Below, piece after piece: positions 31,513-40,142 of a DNA stretch of 64,000 nucleotides (its first letter is position 1; each line of letters begins with the position of its first letter). The stretch comes from Oscillatoria princeps RMCB-10. GTDB lineage: Bacteria; Cyanobacteriota; Cyanobacteriia; Cyanobacteriales; Oscillatoriaceae. The stretch spans positions 1 through 64,000 of the forward strand of contig JAHHHT010000006.1 of NCBI GenBank assembly GCA_019359235.1, in the 5' to 3' direction. The notes under the pieces were generated by a model that had not been told where the DNA came from, ran no database searches, and worked only from the letters and a program-made list of their open reading frames with translations. Made by a program: the position numbers and the translations under genes.

Positions 31513-33915
31513 ATGAATTTTAAACGCTTACTCGCCAAATCCTTGCCACAGCGAGAATCCAAGACCGCGCCGGCAAGTAAGGCGGCTAGATACGCTGGTC
31601 ACTTGGCGTTAGTGAATCAGTCTGCCGAGGTCTTGCTCCAGCAGTTAGGGCCAACTATTATCCAGCAATTAGGATTAGAGAGCATTGACCCGGATTATTT
31701 TGCCAATACGGTGAGGTTGGGGGCTTATCTCCACGACTGGGGGAAAGCCAATCAGCACTTTCAGGAGATGGTCTGCCTGAAGTCTCTTGACTCCAAATCT
31801 GCTGATGAAAAAATTCGCAATTACCGGAAGAAGCTGCAAAAGTCCTGGCAAGATCACGACGCTAGGCAAATGCTGCGCCACGAGGTCTTGAGCGGTATCT
31901 TGGCTTTGCGAGTCCCTAGCTTTAGACACTGGTTAGAGCAGTGTGCGGATGCAGATTTTATGGTGGCCGTTTGGGCGGCAATGGGACATCACCTGAAACT
32001 GGGGGAAGAAGTTGCTGAAATCCCCGATGGCACTGGGAGCGAGCTGAAAATTTACACCGATCACGAGGATTTTAGAGCTGTCTTGAAAATGGGCAAGCGG
32101 TTGGGGTTGCCGGCTCCATTGCCCGAAAGGCCCCAGCAAAAGTGGTCAAAGTCTCAACTCCAGAAAGAGCTTACAGCCTTGCGGGATGAATTTGTCGAAA
32201 TTGAAAATCAGATTATAAAGGAGGAGGACTGGAAGCGCCAGAAGTTTATTGCCGCAGTTAAAGCAACGGTTATCGCAGCTGACCTGGCCGGCTCAGCCAT
32301 ACCTGTTGCTGGGTACAGTCTCAAGGACTGGATGCAACAAGTCCTGGGATTGGTGCTATCTGATGAGGATATTCAACAGCTGTTGGATGAGCGTCTCAAA
32401 GACAAGCCCCTACGCCCATTTCAGGAACAAATTGCCGGCACACCCTACCGAGTCACATTGGTTAAAGCTGGATGCGGCACCGGCAAGACTGTCGGCGCTT
32501 ACGCCTGGGCGAAAAAATGGGCAGCCGGTCGTAAGTTATTTTTCGGATATCCGACAACCGGCACCGCGTCTCAGGGCTATATGGACTACGCCGCTGAGAC
32601 TGAAATCGAGACGGCTTTAATGCACTCCCGCGCTGAGATTGACTTAGAGGAAATTTTGTTTTCTGGTGACTCGGAAGATTCTGAAGGCATCGATGCGCGA
32701 CTGGCGGCATTTAGGGCGTGGCAAGCCAAGCTGATTGTCTGCACGGTAGACTCGGTTTTGGGATTGATTCAAAACAATCGCAAGCCTTTGTACTCATGGC
32801 CGGCTATCTGTCAGTCCGCCTTTGTGTTTGATGAGGTTCACGCCTATGACGAGTCTTTATTTGGGGCGCTTCTCTGCTTTCTCAAAACCTTTGGCGGTGC
32901 GCCAATCTTATTGATGTCCGCTAGTTTCACTCAGGGACAGCTGGACGCTATCGGGCAAGTTATGGATGAGCTGGGAGAGCCGGTTGAGATAATCGAAGGG
33001 CCACAAAATCTGGAGATTCTCCCCCGCTATCAAATCCAGTCTATTTCTCAGGTGTCTCATCCAGAGGAATTGCCGGAAATTTTGCCGGCTGTCTTGGAGG
33101 CTTTGCGGGAGAAACAAAAAGTCCTGTGGGTGACTAACTCGGTAAAGAGTTGCATTCAACTCTACCGGCTGGCGGGGACAAAGATTGCTGAAAACTTGTC
33201 CGGGGTGCCGGTGAACCGGCTTATCTATCACAGCCGGTATCGCTATAAAGACCGGCTGCAAAAGCACAAAGCGGTGATAGAGGCGTTTGATCAGGAGCGG
33301 GATGGGCCGGTTTTAGCGATTACAACGCAAGTGTGTGAGATGTCTCTCGACTTGAGTGCGGATTTGCTGGTATCGGCAATGGCACCGGCGGCTGCCTTAA
33401 TTCAGCGGTTGGGAAGACTCAACCGGCGCGTGATAGAAGATGAGCTGGGTAATGTTCGCCTTGCTTCTGGCCGGATTTGCTCGGCTATCATTTATCCTTG
33501 GAATAATGACAAGCCTTATAAGCCGGCAGAACTCTTGACAGGCAAACAGTTCGTTGATAAACTGGCAGGAGGGGCTATTTCACAGCTGGATTTATCTGAA
33601 GTGGCGGCTGAACTGGCGTCCAACACACCCACTCCTGTAAAATCTAACTGGCTGGAAGGGCATTGGTGCACTTATCCTGGTTTTCTCAGGGAAGCCGGTT
33701 ACACTATTACTGTACTGCTAGAGGAGGATTTGGCTGATATTCGGAAAGCTGCTAATCAGCGCAAAGATAAATCTTTTATGAAGGAGGCGCAGCGGTGGTC
33801 AGTGCCTGTCCGGATTGTACCCGGATTTCAGGAATGGCGGCGAATTGGCTTTTACCCTGTTGCCCCACGGGAGAGAGTTTGTTATACTGAGGAGACGGGG
33901 GCTGAGGAACTGTGA
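31513..33915 (+). CDS. cas3: CRISPR-associated helicase/nuclease Cas3 (MYXAN type)
   Basis: An 800-residue fusion of an HD nuclease and an SF2 helicase, recruited by Cascade to unwind and degrade target DNA. In the HD domain, His30 (YAGHLALV) and His74-Asp75 in AYLHDWGKA are visible, with later HHs in MGHHLK. In the helicase, Walker A is KAGCGTGKT (about 318-326), the DEVH box is at 440-443, motif III is MSASFT, and motif VI is near IQRLGRLNRR. All key residues are present, so it should be active. It overlaps cas8 by 4 bp. Confidence 0.93.
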   Translation: MNFKRLLAKSLPQRESKTAPASKAARYAGHLALVNQSAEVLLQQLGPTIIQQLGLESIDPDYFANTVRLGAYLHDWGKANQHFQEMVCLKSLDSKSADEKIRNYRKKLQKSWQDHDARQMLRHEVLSGILALRVPSFRHWLEQCADADFMVAVWAAMGHHLKLGEEVAEIPDGTGSELKIYTDHEDFRAVLKMGKRLGLPAPLPERPQQKWSKSQLQKELTALRDEFVEIENQIIKEEDWKRQKFIAAVKATVIAADLAGSAIPVAGYSLKDWMQQVLGLVLSDEDIQQLLDERLKDKPLRPFQEQIAGTPYRVTLVKAGCGTGKTVGAYAWAKKWAAGRKLFFGYPTTGTASQGYMDYAAETEIETALMHSRAEIDLEEILFSGDSEDSEGIDARLAAFRAWQAKLIVCTVDSVLGLIQNNRKPLYSWPAICQSAFVFDEVHAYDESLFGALLCFLKTFGGAPILLMSASFTQGQLDAIGQVMDELGEPVEIIEGPQNLEILPRYQIQSISQVSHPEELPEILPAVLEALREKQKVLWVTNSVKSCIQLYRLAGTKIAENLSGVPVNRLIYHSRYRYKDRLQKHKAVIEAFDQERDGPVLAITTQVCEMSLDLSADLLVSAMAPAAALIQRLGRLNRRVIEDELGNVRLASGRICSAIIYPWNNDKPYKPAELLTGKQFVDKLAGGAISQLDLSEVAAELASNTPTPVKSNWLEGHWCTYPGFLREAGYTITVLLEEDLADIRKAANQRKDKSFMKEAQRWSVPVRIVPGFQEWRRIGFYPVAPRERVCYTEETGAEEL

Positions 33916-35495
33916 AATTAGAGTTTGATTTGGGGAATCCCAGTTTTACCTTACTGCATGGCGCTGGTTTGGCTGGGTTATATATGACTCTCCAACAGCT
34001 AAGGAAAGCAATTCCTGCTGAAAAGTGCCCAGGAAGGCTGGACTGGCAACTTTCCCGCCGGCGGGTGACGCTGAACTGGCAAGGAAATGATTTAGAGGTG
34101 CTGGATTGGCTGCTGAAGTCGTCCTTTCAGTTAGACGACGGGATTATCTCTCTGAAAGGTTTGGACTCAAAAACAATGGACATTCAACCCCGGCTGATTG
34201 CTCACCAGGGAATCCTTGGCACTTTCTTGCAGCACAACAGCACCCACAAGTCAACCGGCACAGTTTCCAAGTCTTTTGTGCTTGAGGAAGATAAACCGGA
34301 GATTGTCGTGACTTACAAGTCCCTGACAAGTTATGTTTATCAAGACTTTGCTAGCGACCTTTGCGACAAAAATGGGCGGCTGCTGGACAAGCCAATCAGT
34401 GTTGCCGGCTGGTTAAATCCCGGTGCGGTGGTGCGCCACATTGCTTTTCCTGCGGACACAAGTTTTGAGGAACCGCCAGAGCAAGCGCTGCTGCTGCTCT
34501 TTGCGCCGGTGGCGTGCTATTATTATATATTGAGGTCGAAGTTGCGGGACAAACGGGCGCAGTACGCGCTGGTGGTTCCTGAAGTCACCGATTTAGAGGT
34601 GTATGCCAGCTACCGCCAGCAGCCCAAGTTGAGAAGTGCCGGTTACAAGGATTTCTTTGCTTCTGGGTTGGGAGATGCCGGTTTGAGGTTTTTGACTTAC
34701 CAAACTACAGTCAAGACGGCTGAAACTTACAATATTCAACGCTGTCAGGTTTTGACTTTGGGCACGGTGGCGTGGTCAACTCAACAAAAAACCCGCACGG
34801 ATTTGTATGTGGTAGAAGCCAAGGCTGAGATTTGCGAGAAATATCAAGTCTGCCGTGACAATTTTTCTGATGGCGTAGTTGCCGGTAAAGACGGCGGATT
34901 TGTAGCTAGTAGCTTTGCCCGAGAGCTGATTGCCGACAATCTGGCTAAGTCTAAACCGTGGTATTCGGGTTTGTCTGATAAGGTGAATAGCAATGAATTG
35001 TTCGAGCGATTAACCTACGAAAAAAAAGGACTTTGCGCGATGATACAGAAAGCAGAAACAGAAACAGAAAAGCTTGAGAAGCTGTTTGTTGAGGCTTTTC
35101 ATGAAGCTATATATTTTCTTCGGGGGAAAATAAACACGCAAGTAAAAAAGAAAGGAGGAAGCCCTGAATTCCAAAAGGAGTTGCGCAATAGCCTGTTTAA
35201 CAGAGAGGCAGTAAGAATTCGGTCGGAATTAGTGCGAGCTAGAAGTGCTGATAAATTCAGAGAATTTATTGTGCGCTTTTTCAGCAGAGCTGGGCGAGTT
35301 CCTAAGTTGAAGGAAAACTGGACAGAATTGATGCAAATGACTATGGGACGTGGGGATTGGAAATTAACAAGAGATTTGGCTCTCTTGGCACTGGCTAGCT
35401 ACAACGGGAAGGGCGTGAAAGATTCAGGAGAAGATGAGAATCAGGTAGAGCAGGAGGTAGAGGAAGAAGATGAGGTGTTTGATATCGGACTGTAA
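33912..35495 (+). CDS. cas8: Cascade large subunit Cas8 (Cmx8 / DevT type)
   Basis: A 527-residue protein with a GTG start overlapping the cas3 stop (translational coupling). The N-terminus FTLLHGAGLAGLYMTLQQL and the middle segment WLNPGAVVRHIAF, with the following QALLLLFAPVACYYYIL, match the Cmx8/DevT family of MYXAN systems. A very acidic C-terminus ends the protein. It should recognise the PAM and bind the 5' handle in Cascade. In Myxococcus the homologue DevT is needed for autoregulation of the dev operon, which is relevant to the upstream guide. Confidence 0.85.
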   Translation: MKLEFDLGNPSFTLLHGAGLAGLYMTLQQLRKAIPAEKCPGRLDWQLSRRRVTLNWQGNDLEVLDWLLKSSFQLDDGIISLKGLDSKTMDIQPRLIAHQGILGTFLQHNSTHKSTGTVSKSFVLEEDKPEIVVTYKSLTSYVYQDFASDLCDKNGRLLDKPISVAGWLNPGAVVRHIAFPADTSFEEPPEQALLLLFAPVACYYYILRSKLRDKRAQYALVVPEVTDLEVYASYRQQPKLRSAGYKDFFASGLGDAGLRFLTYQTTVKTAETYNIQRCQVLTLGTVAWSTQQKTRTDLYVVEAKAEICEKYQVCRDNFSDGVVAGKDGGFVASSFARELIADNLAKSKPWYSGLSDKVNSNELFERLTYEKKGLCAMIQKAETETEKLEKLFVEAFHEAIYFLRGKINTQVKKKGGSPEFQKELRNSLFNREAVRIRSELVRARSADKFREFIVRFFSRAGRVPKLKENWTELMQMTMGRGDWKLTRDLALLALASYNGKGVKDSGEDENQVEQEVEEEDEVFDIGL

Positions 35496-35561
35496 AGGTT
35501 TTATTCTCAAATGCCGGCGGGCATTAAAGAATCCCACTATATCTATATAGGAGGTTTAAAA

Positions 35562-36476
35562 GTGACGTTCCATCTTTTCGGCAACATTCTCACTAGCTAC
35601 GGTACGGCTGCGAACAATCGCGGAGAAAATGAAGGGAATATTACCACCCTGCAGAAGTTACTCTGGAAGGGAGAGGTGCACACAACGGTTTCAGCGGAGG
35701 CGATTCGGTGGGCGCTGCGCTACTACTGGCAAACTGCCGGAGAAGGCTATAAAGTGAACCGGCACTGGGATGATGACAAGAATGATAATGTCTGGCAAAA
35801 TGCTAATTTCGATGATGAGACATACATCGATGATGATGTTCTCGGCTTTATGCGGGCGGAGGGTGCTAAAATCGAAGCCTCTGACGAACCCAAACAAAAA
35901 GGCAAAAAGCCTCCCAAGGGAACAACGACAGCAAGGCGCGGGGTGTTGGAGGTGACTCGTGCGGTTTCCACCACTCCCTATGCTGGGGATATGACGTTTA
36001 ATTCTGCCAGCGGGCAAAAGGGAAGGACTTCTCTTTACGGAACCGAAGTTCACGCGACGCGCTATCAGTACGGCTTTGCGCTGACACCCGACCGGCTGAA
36101 GGATAAATCCCGCACAATTTCCGTTTTGGATGGGTTGATTTCTCTGGGGGAAGTGGCGGGGAATCACTCGCGTTTCTTGTACGATTTCTCGCCAGACAGT
36201 CTGGTGCTGCGGTGGACGCACGATTTTTCTCCCCGCTTCCTTTATTGCTTCGCAGAAGATGAGGAGGGCGAGATATCAGCACCCGATTTGCTGCGGCGAG
36301 TCAAGGAGGGCGATATTGAGCCGGCGGAGTTGTGGGTTGCGGGGGCGATTTCGTATTCAGATGAGATAGATGCGCTGGAAGAAATGGGTGTCAATGTCTT
36401 CACCGGCATTAAAGCAGCTGTAGAACATTTGAAGCAAACAATCGCCGCCGATTTAGGTTTTCCACAGCGGAGGTGA
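35562..36476 (+). CDS. cas7: Cascade backbone Cas7 (DevR family)
   Basis: A 304-residue protein from GTG 35562, which follows GGAGG at 35550-35554; the frame is open to 35511 but lacks a ribosome site there. The N-terminus FHLFGNILTSYGTAANNRGENEGN is the conserved RRM-like start of DevR/Cas7, and SLYGTEVHATRYQYGFAL plus GEVAGNHSRFLYDFSPDSLVLRW complete the signature. Multiple copies coat the crRNA. It overlaps cas5 by 4 bp. Confidence 0.9.
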   Translation: MTFHLFGNILTSYGTAANNRGENEGNITTLQKLLWKGEVHTTVSAEAIRWALRYYWQTAGEGYKVNRHWDDDKNDNVWQNANFDDETYIDDDVLGFMRAEGAKIEASDEPKQKGKKPPKGTTTARRGVLEVTRAVSTTPYAGDMTFNSASGQKGRTSLYGTEVHATRYQYGFALTPDRLKDKSRTISVLDGLISLGEVAGNHSRFLYDFSPDSLVLRWTHDFSPRFLYCFAEDEEGEISAPDLLRRVKEGDIEPAELWVAGAISYSDEIDALEEMGVNVFTGIKAAVEHLKQTIAADLGFPQRR

Positions 36477-37114
36477 GCGAAATGATGCCTGTTGCTTTGC
36501 AAGTAGAAGTGCCGGTTGCCTGTTTCCGCCAATCCCGCGCACGGGAATATGCGGAAACCTATCCCGTACCGCCGCCTTCAACGGTTTATGGAATGTTGAT
36601 CTCGTCGGTTGGGGAAACGGATAGATATAAACACTGCGGGGTTCGGCTGGCAATTGCCCTCCTCTCTCATCCGGAAAAATCAACTATTATCCGGACGTTT
36701 CGCCGGTTCAAGAAAAAGGATATCCACGATCCCACTAATGCCAGACCTGACTATCAAGAACTGCTGACAGATATTCGATTTGCTGTCTGGGTGGATGCCG
36801 GTGGGGACAGGGCAAAACCGGCTCTCCCACAACGCTTGCAGCAGGCTTTTTCTAACCCCGCTTCTGTGAGCCGGTTTGGGGGGTTGTGCTTGGGAGAAAG
36901 CCGCGATTTAGTTAATGAGGTTACGCTGCTATCTGAAAATTATCGCGGCGAATCCTTACAGTGGTTAGTGCGGGATGAAAACGGCTTGCTGACGCTTCCT
37001 TACTGGGTGGATCATGTCGGAGCTCAGGGGACTCGCTGGCACAGATTTTCCCTGCTGTCAGTTGATGAATGGCAGCCCCCTGAGCTATCATGGACTGTAA
37101 TTGAGCCGGCTTAA
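36473..37114 (+). CDS. cas5: Cascade subunit Cas5 (DevS family)
   Basis: A 213-residue protein starting at GTG 36473 within the cas7 stop (ATG at 36482 is an alternative). VEVPVACFRQSRAREYAETYPVPPPSTVYGMLISSVGE is the Cas5 N-terminal fold, with the conserved PPPSTVYG turn. FGGLCLGESRDLVNEV and LPYWVDHVG follow. It should bind the crRNA handle beside Cas8. It ends the effector block; a 146-bp gap with a hairpin separates it from the next gene. Confidence 0.9.
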   Translation: MSEMMPVALQVEVPVACFRQSRAREYAETYPVPPPSTVYGMLISSVGETDRYKHCGVRLAIALLSHPEKSTIIRTFRRFKKKDIHDPTNARPDYQELLTDIRFAVWVDAGGDRAKPALPQRLQQAFSNPASVSRFGGLCLGESRDLVNEVTLLSENYRGESLQWLVRDENGLLTLPYWVDHVGAQGTRWHRFSLLSVDEWQPPELSWTVIEPA

Positions 37115-37199
37115 TTGACTGAACCTGTAATCCCCTTGTTCAGGTGTGCCGGTGCGCCACTGAACGAGTAAAATTGACCTAAGGCGCACAGCCGGCTAA

Positions 37200-37224
37200 G
37201 GGGCAATCGCAGTAGGATTGCCCC
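37200..37224. terminator. Hairpin after cas5
   Basis: GGGGCAATC, a 7-nt loop, then GATTGCCCC form a perfect 9-bp stem between cas5 and the Uma2 gene. There is no T run. It may lower expression of the downstream Uma2 and adaptation genes relative to the effector genes. Confidence 0.45.
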
Positions 37225-37260
37225 CAAGTCGATTCACTTCTTAGTAGAAGGTTTTTACCT

Positions 37261-37818
37261 ATGGTGTTAGTCAAAGATAAACTCACACTTCAAGAATTTC
37301 TGGCTTTGCCAGAAGCAGATATAACCTGCGAGCTAGTTGATGGAGAAGCTGTACCGAAAATGTCACCAAAATTATTTCACTCTACGCTGACTGGGGCTTT
37401 GTTTGTACTCCTGAGCCAGTGGAGTCAAAATCGAGGCAGAGTGGGTATTGAATGGTCAGTAACGCTCACTCGCAGAGGGCAAGATTGGGTGCCAGTGCCA
37501 GATTTGCTCTATGTGTCCTACAGCAGACTTGCTGCAGATTGGATGCAAAATGAAGCTTGTCCTGTCCCCCCTGAATTAGCGATTGAAATCATTTCTCCCG
37601 ATCAAAGCTTTGGAGAAATGAGCGAGAAAGCAACAGATTACCTCAATGCCGGTGTGTCCAGGGTTTGGGTTGTCGATCCGCGAGCTAAGAGCATCACTAT
37701 TTTCTATCCGGATGCCCCCCCTCAGACAAAAAGAGGCGATGCGGCTTTAACTGATTCCTTGTTTGAAGGACTGCAATTGACTCCCCAGCAAGTTTTTCAA
37801 CAAGCCGGCATTCCCTAG
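37261..37818 (+). CDS. Uma2-family (DUF820) restriction-like endonuclease inside the cas locus
   Basis: A 185-residue protein with the Uma2 PD-(D/E)XK-like core: FLALPEADITCELVDGEAV (active-site Glu region), VPVPDLLYVS (catalytic Asp), ELAIEIISPDQSFGEMSEKATDYLNAGV (E-x-I-SP and K), and VWVVDPRAKSITIF. Cyanobacteria carry many such genes, mostly of unknown role. Here it separates the effector genes from cas4-cas1 and cas2. Whether it takes part in CRISPR function is unknown; insertion by chance is equally possible. Confidence 0.9.
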   Translation: MVLVKDKLTLQEFLALPEADITCELVDGEAVPKMSPKLFHSTLTGALFVLLSQWSQNRGRVGIEWSVTLTRRGQDWVPVPDLLYVSYSRLAADWMQNEACPVPPELAIEIISPDQSFGEMSEKATDYLNAGVSRVWVVDPRAKSITIFYPDAPPQTKRGDAALTDSLFEGLQLTPQQVFQQAGIP

Positions 37819-37870
37819 TTTTTTAGTGCTAAAAATGGAACAGGCGAGACGCCTGTCCTACAATTCCTCG

Positions 37871-37891
37871 GATGCCGTAAGGCGTTGAAAC
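37871..37891 (+). repeat. Orphan CRISPR-repeat hairpin upstream of cas4-cas1
   Basis: The 18 bases GATGCCGTAAGGCGTTGA are identical to the array repeat 3' half and are followed by AAC, giving a handle GUUGAAAC of the classic type I form. The 5' half of the repeat is not conserved. It lies 24 nt before the cas4-cas1 ATG, in what would be its mRNA leader, so Cas6 could cut there. Confidence 0.8.
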
Positions 37892-37915
37892 ATTATACCT
37901 TTTCTGGCATCTTTT

Positions 37916-39580
37916 ATGCAAACACTAGACTTTCTCGAAAAAACCGCACAAGAAACAATTCGCGTCTCCGCACTCCACGCTATTGCCTACTGCCCTCGGC
38001 TTTTCTACCTGGAAGAAGTGGAGGAACTCCACACCCAGGATGCGGCAGTTTTTGCCGGACGCCGGCTGCACGCTGAGCTGGAAAAACAGGAAGATGAGGA
38101 GTGGGAAGAACTCTTCCTCGAAAGTGAGGAGTTGGGATTGCGCGGTCGGGTTGACGCTCTCCGCACGCGCGATGGGGAAACAATTCCCTACGAACACAAA
38201 CGAGGTCGCTGCTTCCGGGATGAAAACAATCAACCCCAAGCTTGGGAAAGCGATCGGCTGCAAGTTCTCGCCTACTGTTGCTTGATTGAATACGCTCTCA
38301 AAATCCGGGTTAAAGAAGGCCGAATCCGCTACCACGCTGATAATATTTTAGTTCATGTGCCGCTGGATGATGCGGGGCGGGAAGCGGTTCGAGAAGCGGT
38401 AAAACAAGCAAAAGCCCTGCGAGAATCGGCACACCGGCCCCCTGTAATTGACAATGAGCGCCTGTGCGCCCGCTGCTCTCTCGCGCCGGTTTGTCTGCCT
38501 GAAGAAGCGCGACTGGCGCACAACCGCGAGTGGCAGCCCATTCGTTTATTTCCGGAAGATGATGACCGGCAAATTCTTCACATTTTGGAACCGGGAACGG
38601 CTGTGGGGCGCACGGGCGAGCAAATCAAAATCTCCCGCCGCAACCAGCCGGTGGAAACCATTCCCGCCCGACAGGTGGGGCAAATTGTGCTGCACAGTTT
38701 CGCCCAGATTTCTACGCAAGCGCTGCACTTCTGTGCCGGTGAGGGGATTGGGGTGCATTTTATTTCCGGCGGCGGGCGATATCTGGGCAGCTTTGACAGC
38801 CGGCAGGGTTCTATTCACCGGCGCATCCGCCAGTATGCCGCGCTGAGCAATCCTGAGATTTGCTTGGATTTGGCGCGGAAGCTGGTGACTTGTCGCGGTG
38901 AGAGCCAGCGCAAGTTTTTGATGCGTGGGCAGCGGGGGGTGAAGAAGGTGCCGGTGGCGCTGAAGGCGGCAATTTCTCAGATGAAAGCGGTTCTGAAACA
39001 AGTTGCAAAAGCTGATTCGCTGTCATCTCTGTTGGGGGTGGAAGGCAATCTGGCTGCTCTGTATTTTGGGGCGCTGCCGTGTCTGATTTCTGAGGCGGTT
39101 GCGCCTGAATTGCGCTTTGCCGGTCGCAATCGCCGCCCGCCTAAAGACCGGTTCAATTGTCTGTTGAGTTTTGGCTACGCTTTGCTGCTCAAGGATGTGA
39201 TGAATGCGATCCTGACGGTTGGGTTAGAGCCGGCACTGGGATTTTACCACCAGCCGCGCACTCAGGCACCGCCGCTGGGGCTGGATTTGCTGGAAATTTT
39301 CCGTGTTCCGCTGGTGGATATGCCGGTGATGGCATCTGTTAACCGGGGGCAGTGGGATGTTCTGGCGGATTTTGACGTGCGGGGAGAGCAGGTTTGGCTG
39401 AAGGATGCGGGAAAAGAAAAGTTGATTGATATTTACGAGAAGCGCAAGGAGGAAAGTTGGAAGCACCCAGCTACCGGCTATTCTTTGACGTACCGGCGTC
39501 TGTTTGAGTTGGAGGTGCGGCTGCTGGAAAAAGAGTGGAGTGGGGAAGGGGGTTTGTTCGGTCAGTTAGTGTTGCGGTGA
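37916..39580 (+). CDS. cas4-cas1: Cas4-Cas1 fusion, CRISPR adaptation integrase
   Basis: A 554-residue fusion typical of MYXAN and I-G systems. The Cas4 part (1-200) has iron-sulphur Cys26, Cys184, Cys187 and Cys193, and RecB-nuclease residues Asp80, Glu93 and Lys95 with Gln116/Tyr120 in LQVLAY. The Cas1 part (about 225-554) has catalytic Glu376 (LLGVEGNLAALYF), His445 (LGFYHQPR) and Asp457 (LDLLEIFR). With Cas2 it selects PAM-bearing fragments and inserts them as spacers. No Shine-Dalgarno is evident; the leader holds the orphan repeat hairpin. Confidence 0.95.
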   Translation: MQTLDFLEKTAQETIRVSALHAIAYCPRLFYLEEVEELHTQDAAVFAGRRLHAELEKQEDEEWEELFLESEELGLRGRVDALRTRDGETIPYEHKRGRCFRDENNQPQAWESDRLQVLAYCCLIEYALKIRVKEGRIRYHADNILVHVPLDDAGREAVREAVKQAKALRESAHRPPVIDNERLCARCSLAPVCLPEEARLAHNREWQPIRLFPEDDDRQILHILEPGTAVGRTGEQIKISRRNQPVETIPARQVGQIVLHSFAQISTQALHFCAGEGIGVHFISGGGRYLGSFDSRQGSIHRRIRQYAALSNPEICLDLARKLVTCRGESQRKFLMRGQRGVKKVPVALKAAISQMKAVLKQVAKADSLSSLLGVEGNLAALYFGALPCLISEAVAPELRFAGRNRRPPKDRFNCLLSFGYALLLKDVMNAILTVGLEPALGFYHQPRTQAPPLGLDLLEIFRVPLVDMPVMASVNRGQWDVLADFDVRGEQVWLKDAGKEKLIDIYEKRKEESWKHPATGYSLTYRRLFELEVRLLEKEWSGEGGLFGQLVLR

Positions 39581-39589
39581 GGTGGTATT

Positions 39590-39883
39590 GTGGCTGAAGC
39601 GAAAAACTGGTATTTAGTGGCTTATGATATTCGGTGCCCGAAGCGCTGGCAGAAGGCTTACAAGCTGCTGCAAGGATATGGGGAGCGCCTGCAATATTCG
39701 ATTTTCCGCTGCTGGCTGAGCCAGCGGGATCGGGAGAAGCTGCGCTGGGAGTTGGAGAGGGTTTTGGCGGCGGAGGACAGTCTGCTGCTGATCCGTTTGC
39801 CTAACCAGTGTGTGGAGGGGTTGCACGCTTATAACCGTGCTGGGGCGTGGCCGGTGGCCCAAGAGGCGTACCGGATTGTCTGA
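39590..39883 (+). CDS. cas2: CRISPR-associated protein Cas2
   Basis: A 97-residue protein with a GTG start 9 bp after cas4-cas1. It has the ferredoxin-like Cas2 fold: WYLVAYDIRCPKRWQKAYKLLQGYGERLQYSIFRCWL, with Asp in AYDI and the family RLQYSIFRC segment, then LLLIRLPNQC. It bridges two Cas1 dimers in the adaptation complex. The CRISPR leader follows. Confidence 0.95.
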   Translation: MAEAKNWYLVAYDIRCPKRWQKAYKLLQGYGERLQYSIFRCWLSQRDREKLRWELERVLAAEDSLLLIRLPNQCVEGLHAYNRAGAWPVAQEAYRIV

Positions 39884-40142
39884 GGCAAGCACCTCTGGCT
39901 GTGAAGTGGCTGTGCCGGCATTCGGGGCGGGAAACTTCCAGCCGGTGTGCTTTTTGGGGTTTTGGGAGCGGTCAGGGGTGCTTGCAATTTGGTATAATGT
40001 AGGTGGGGTAAGGGTTTGAGAGGAGGGGATTTGCTGTGAGGCGGGGGTTTTGGAGGGAATTTGCTGTGCCGGTTGCTTTTCCGGAGCAGTGCTTGTATAA
40101 TGGCGTACAGGCGGTTATGGAGCAAGGGTTTCAGCCGGCGCT
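39884..40142 (+). promoter_or_regulatory. CRISPR leader with two candidate promoters
   Basis: A 259-bp stretch between cas2 and the first repeat. It holds an extended -10 (TGGTATAAT, 39990-39998) and a second promoter TTGCTT at 40073-40078 with a 17-nt spacer to TATAAT at 40096-40101. The second would start transcripts about 35 nt before repeat 1. Both point into the array, fixing its direction. Confidence 0.7.
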
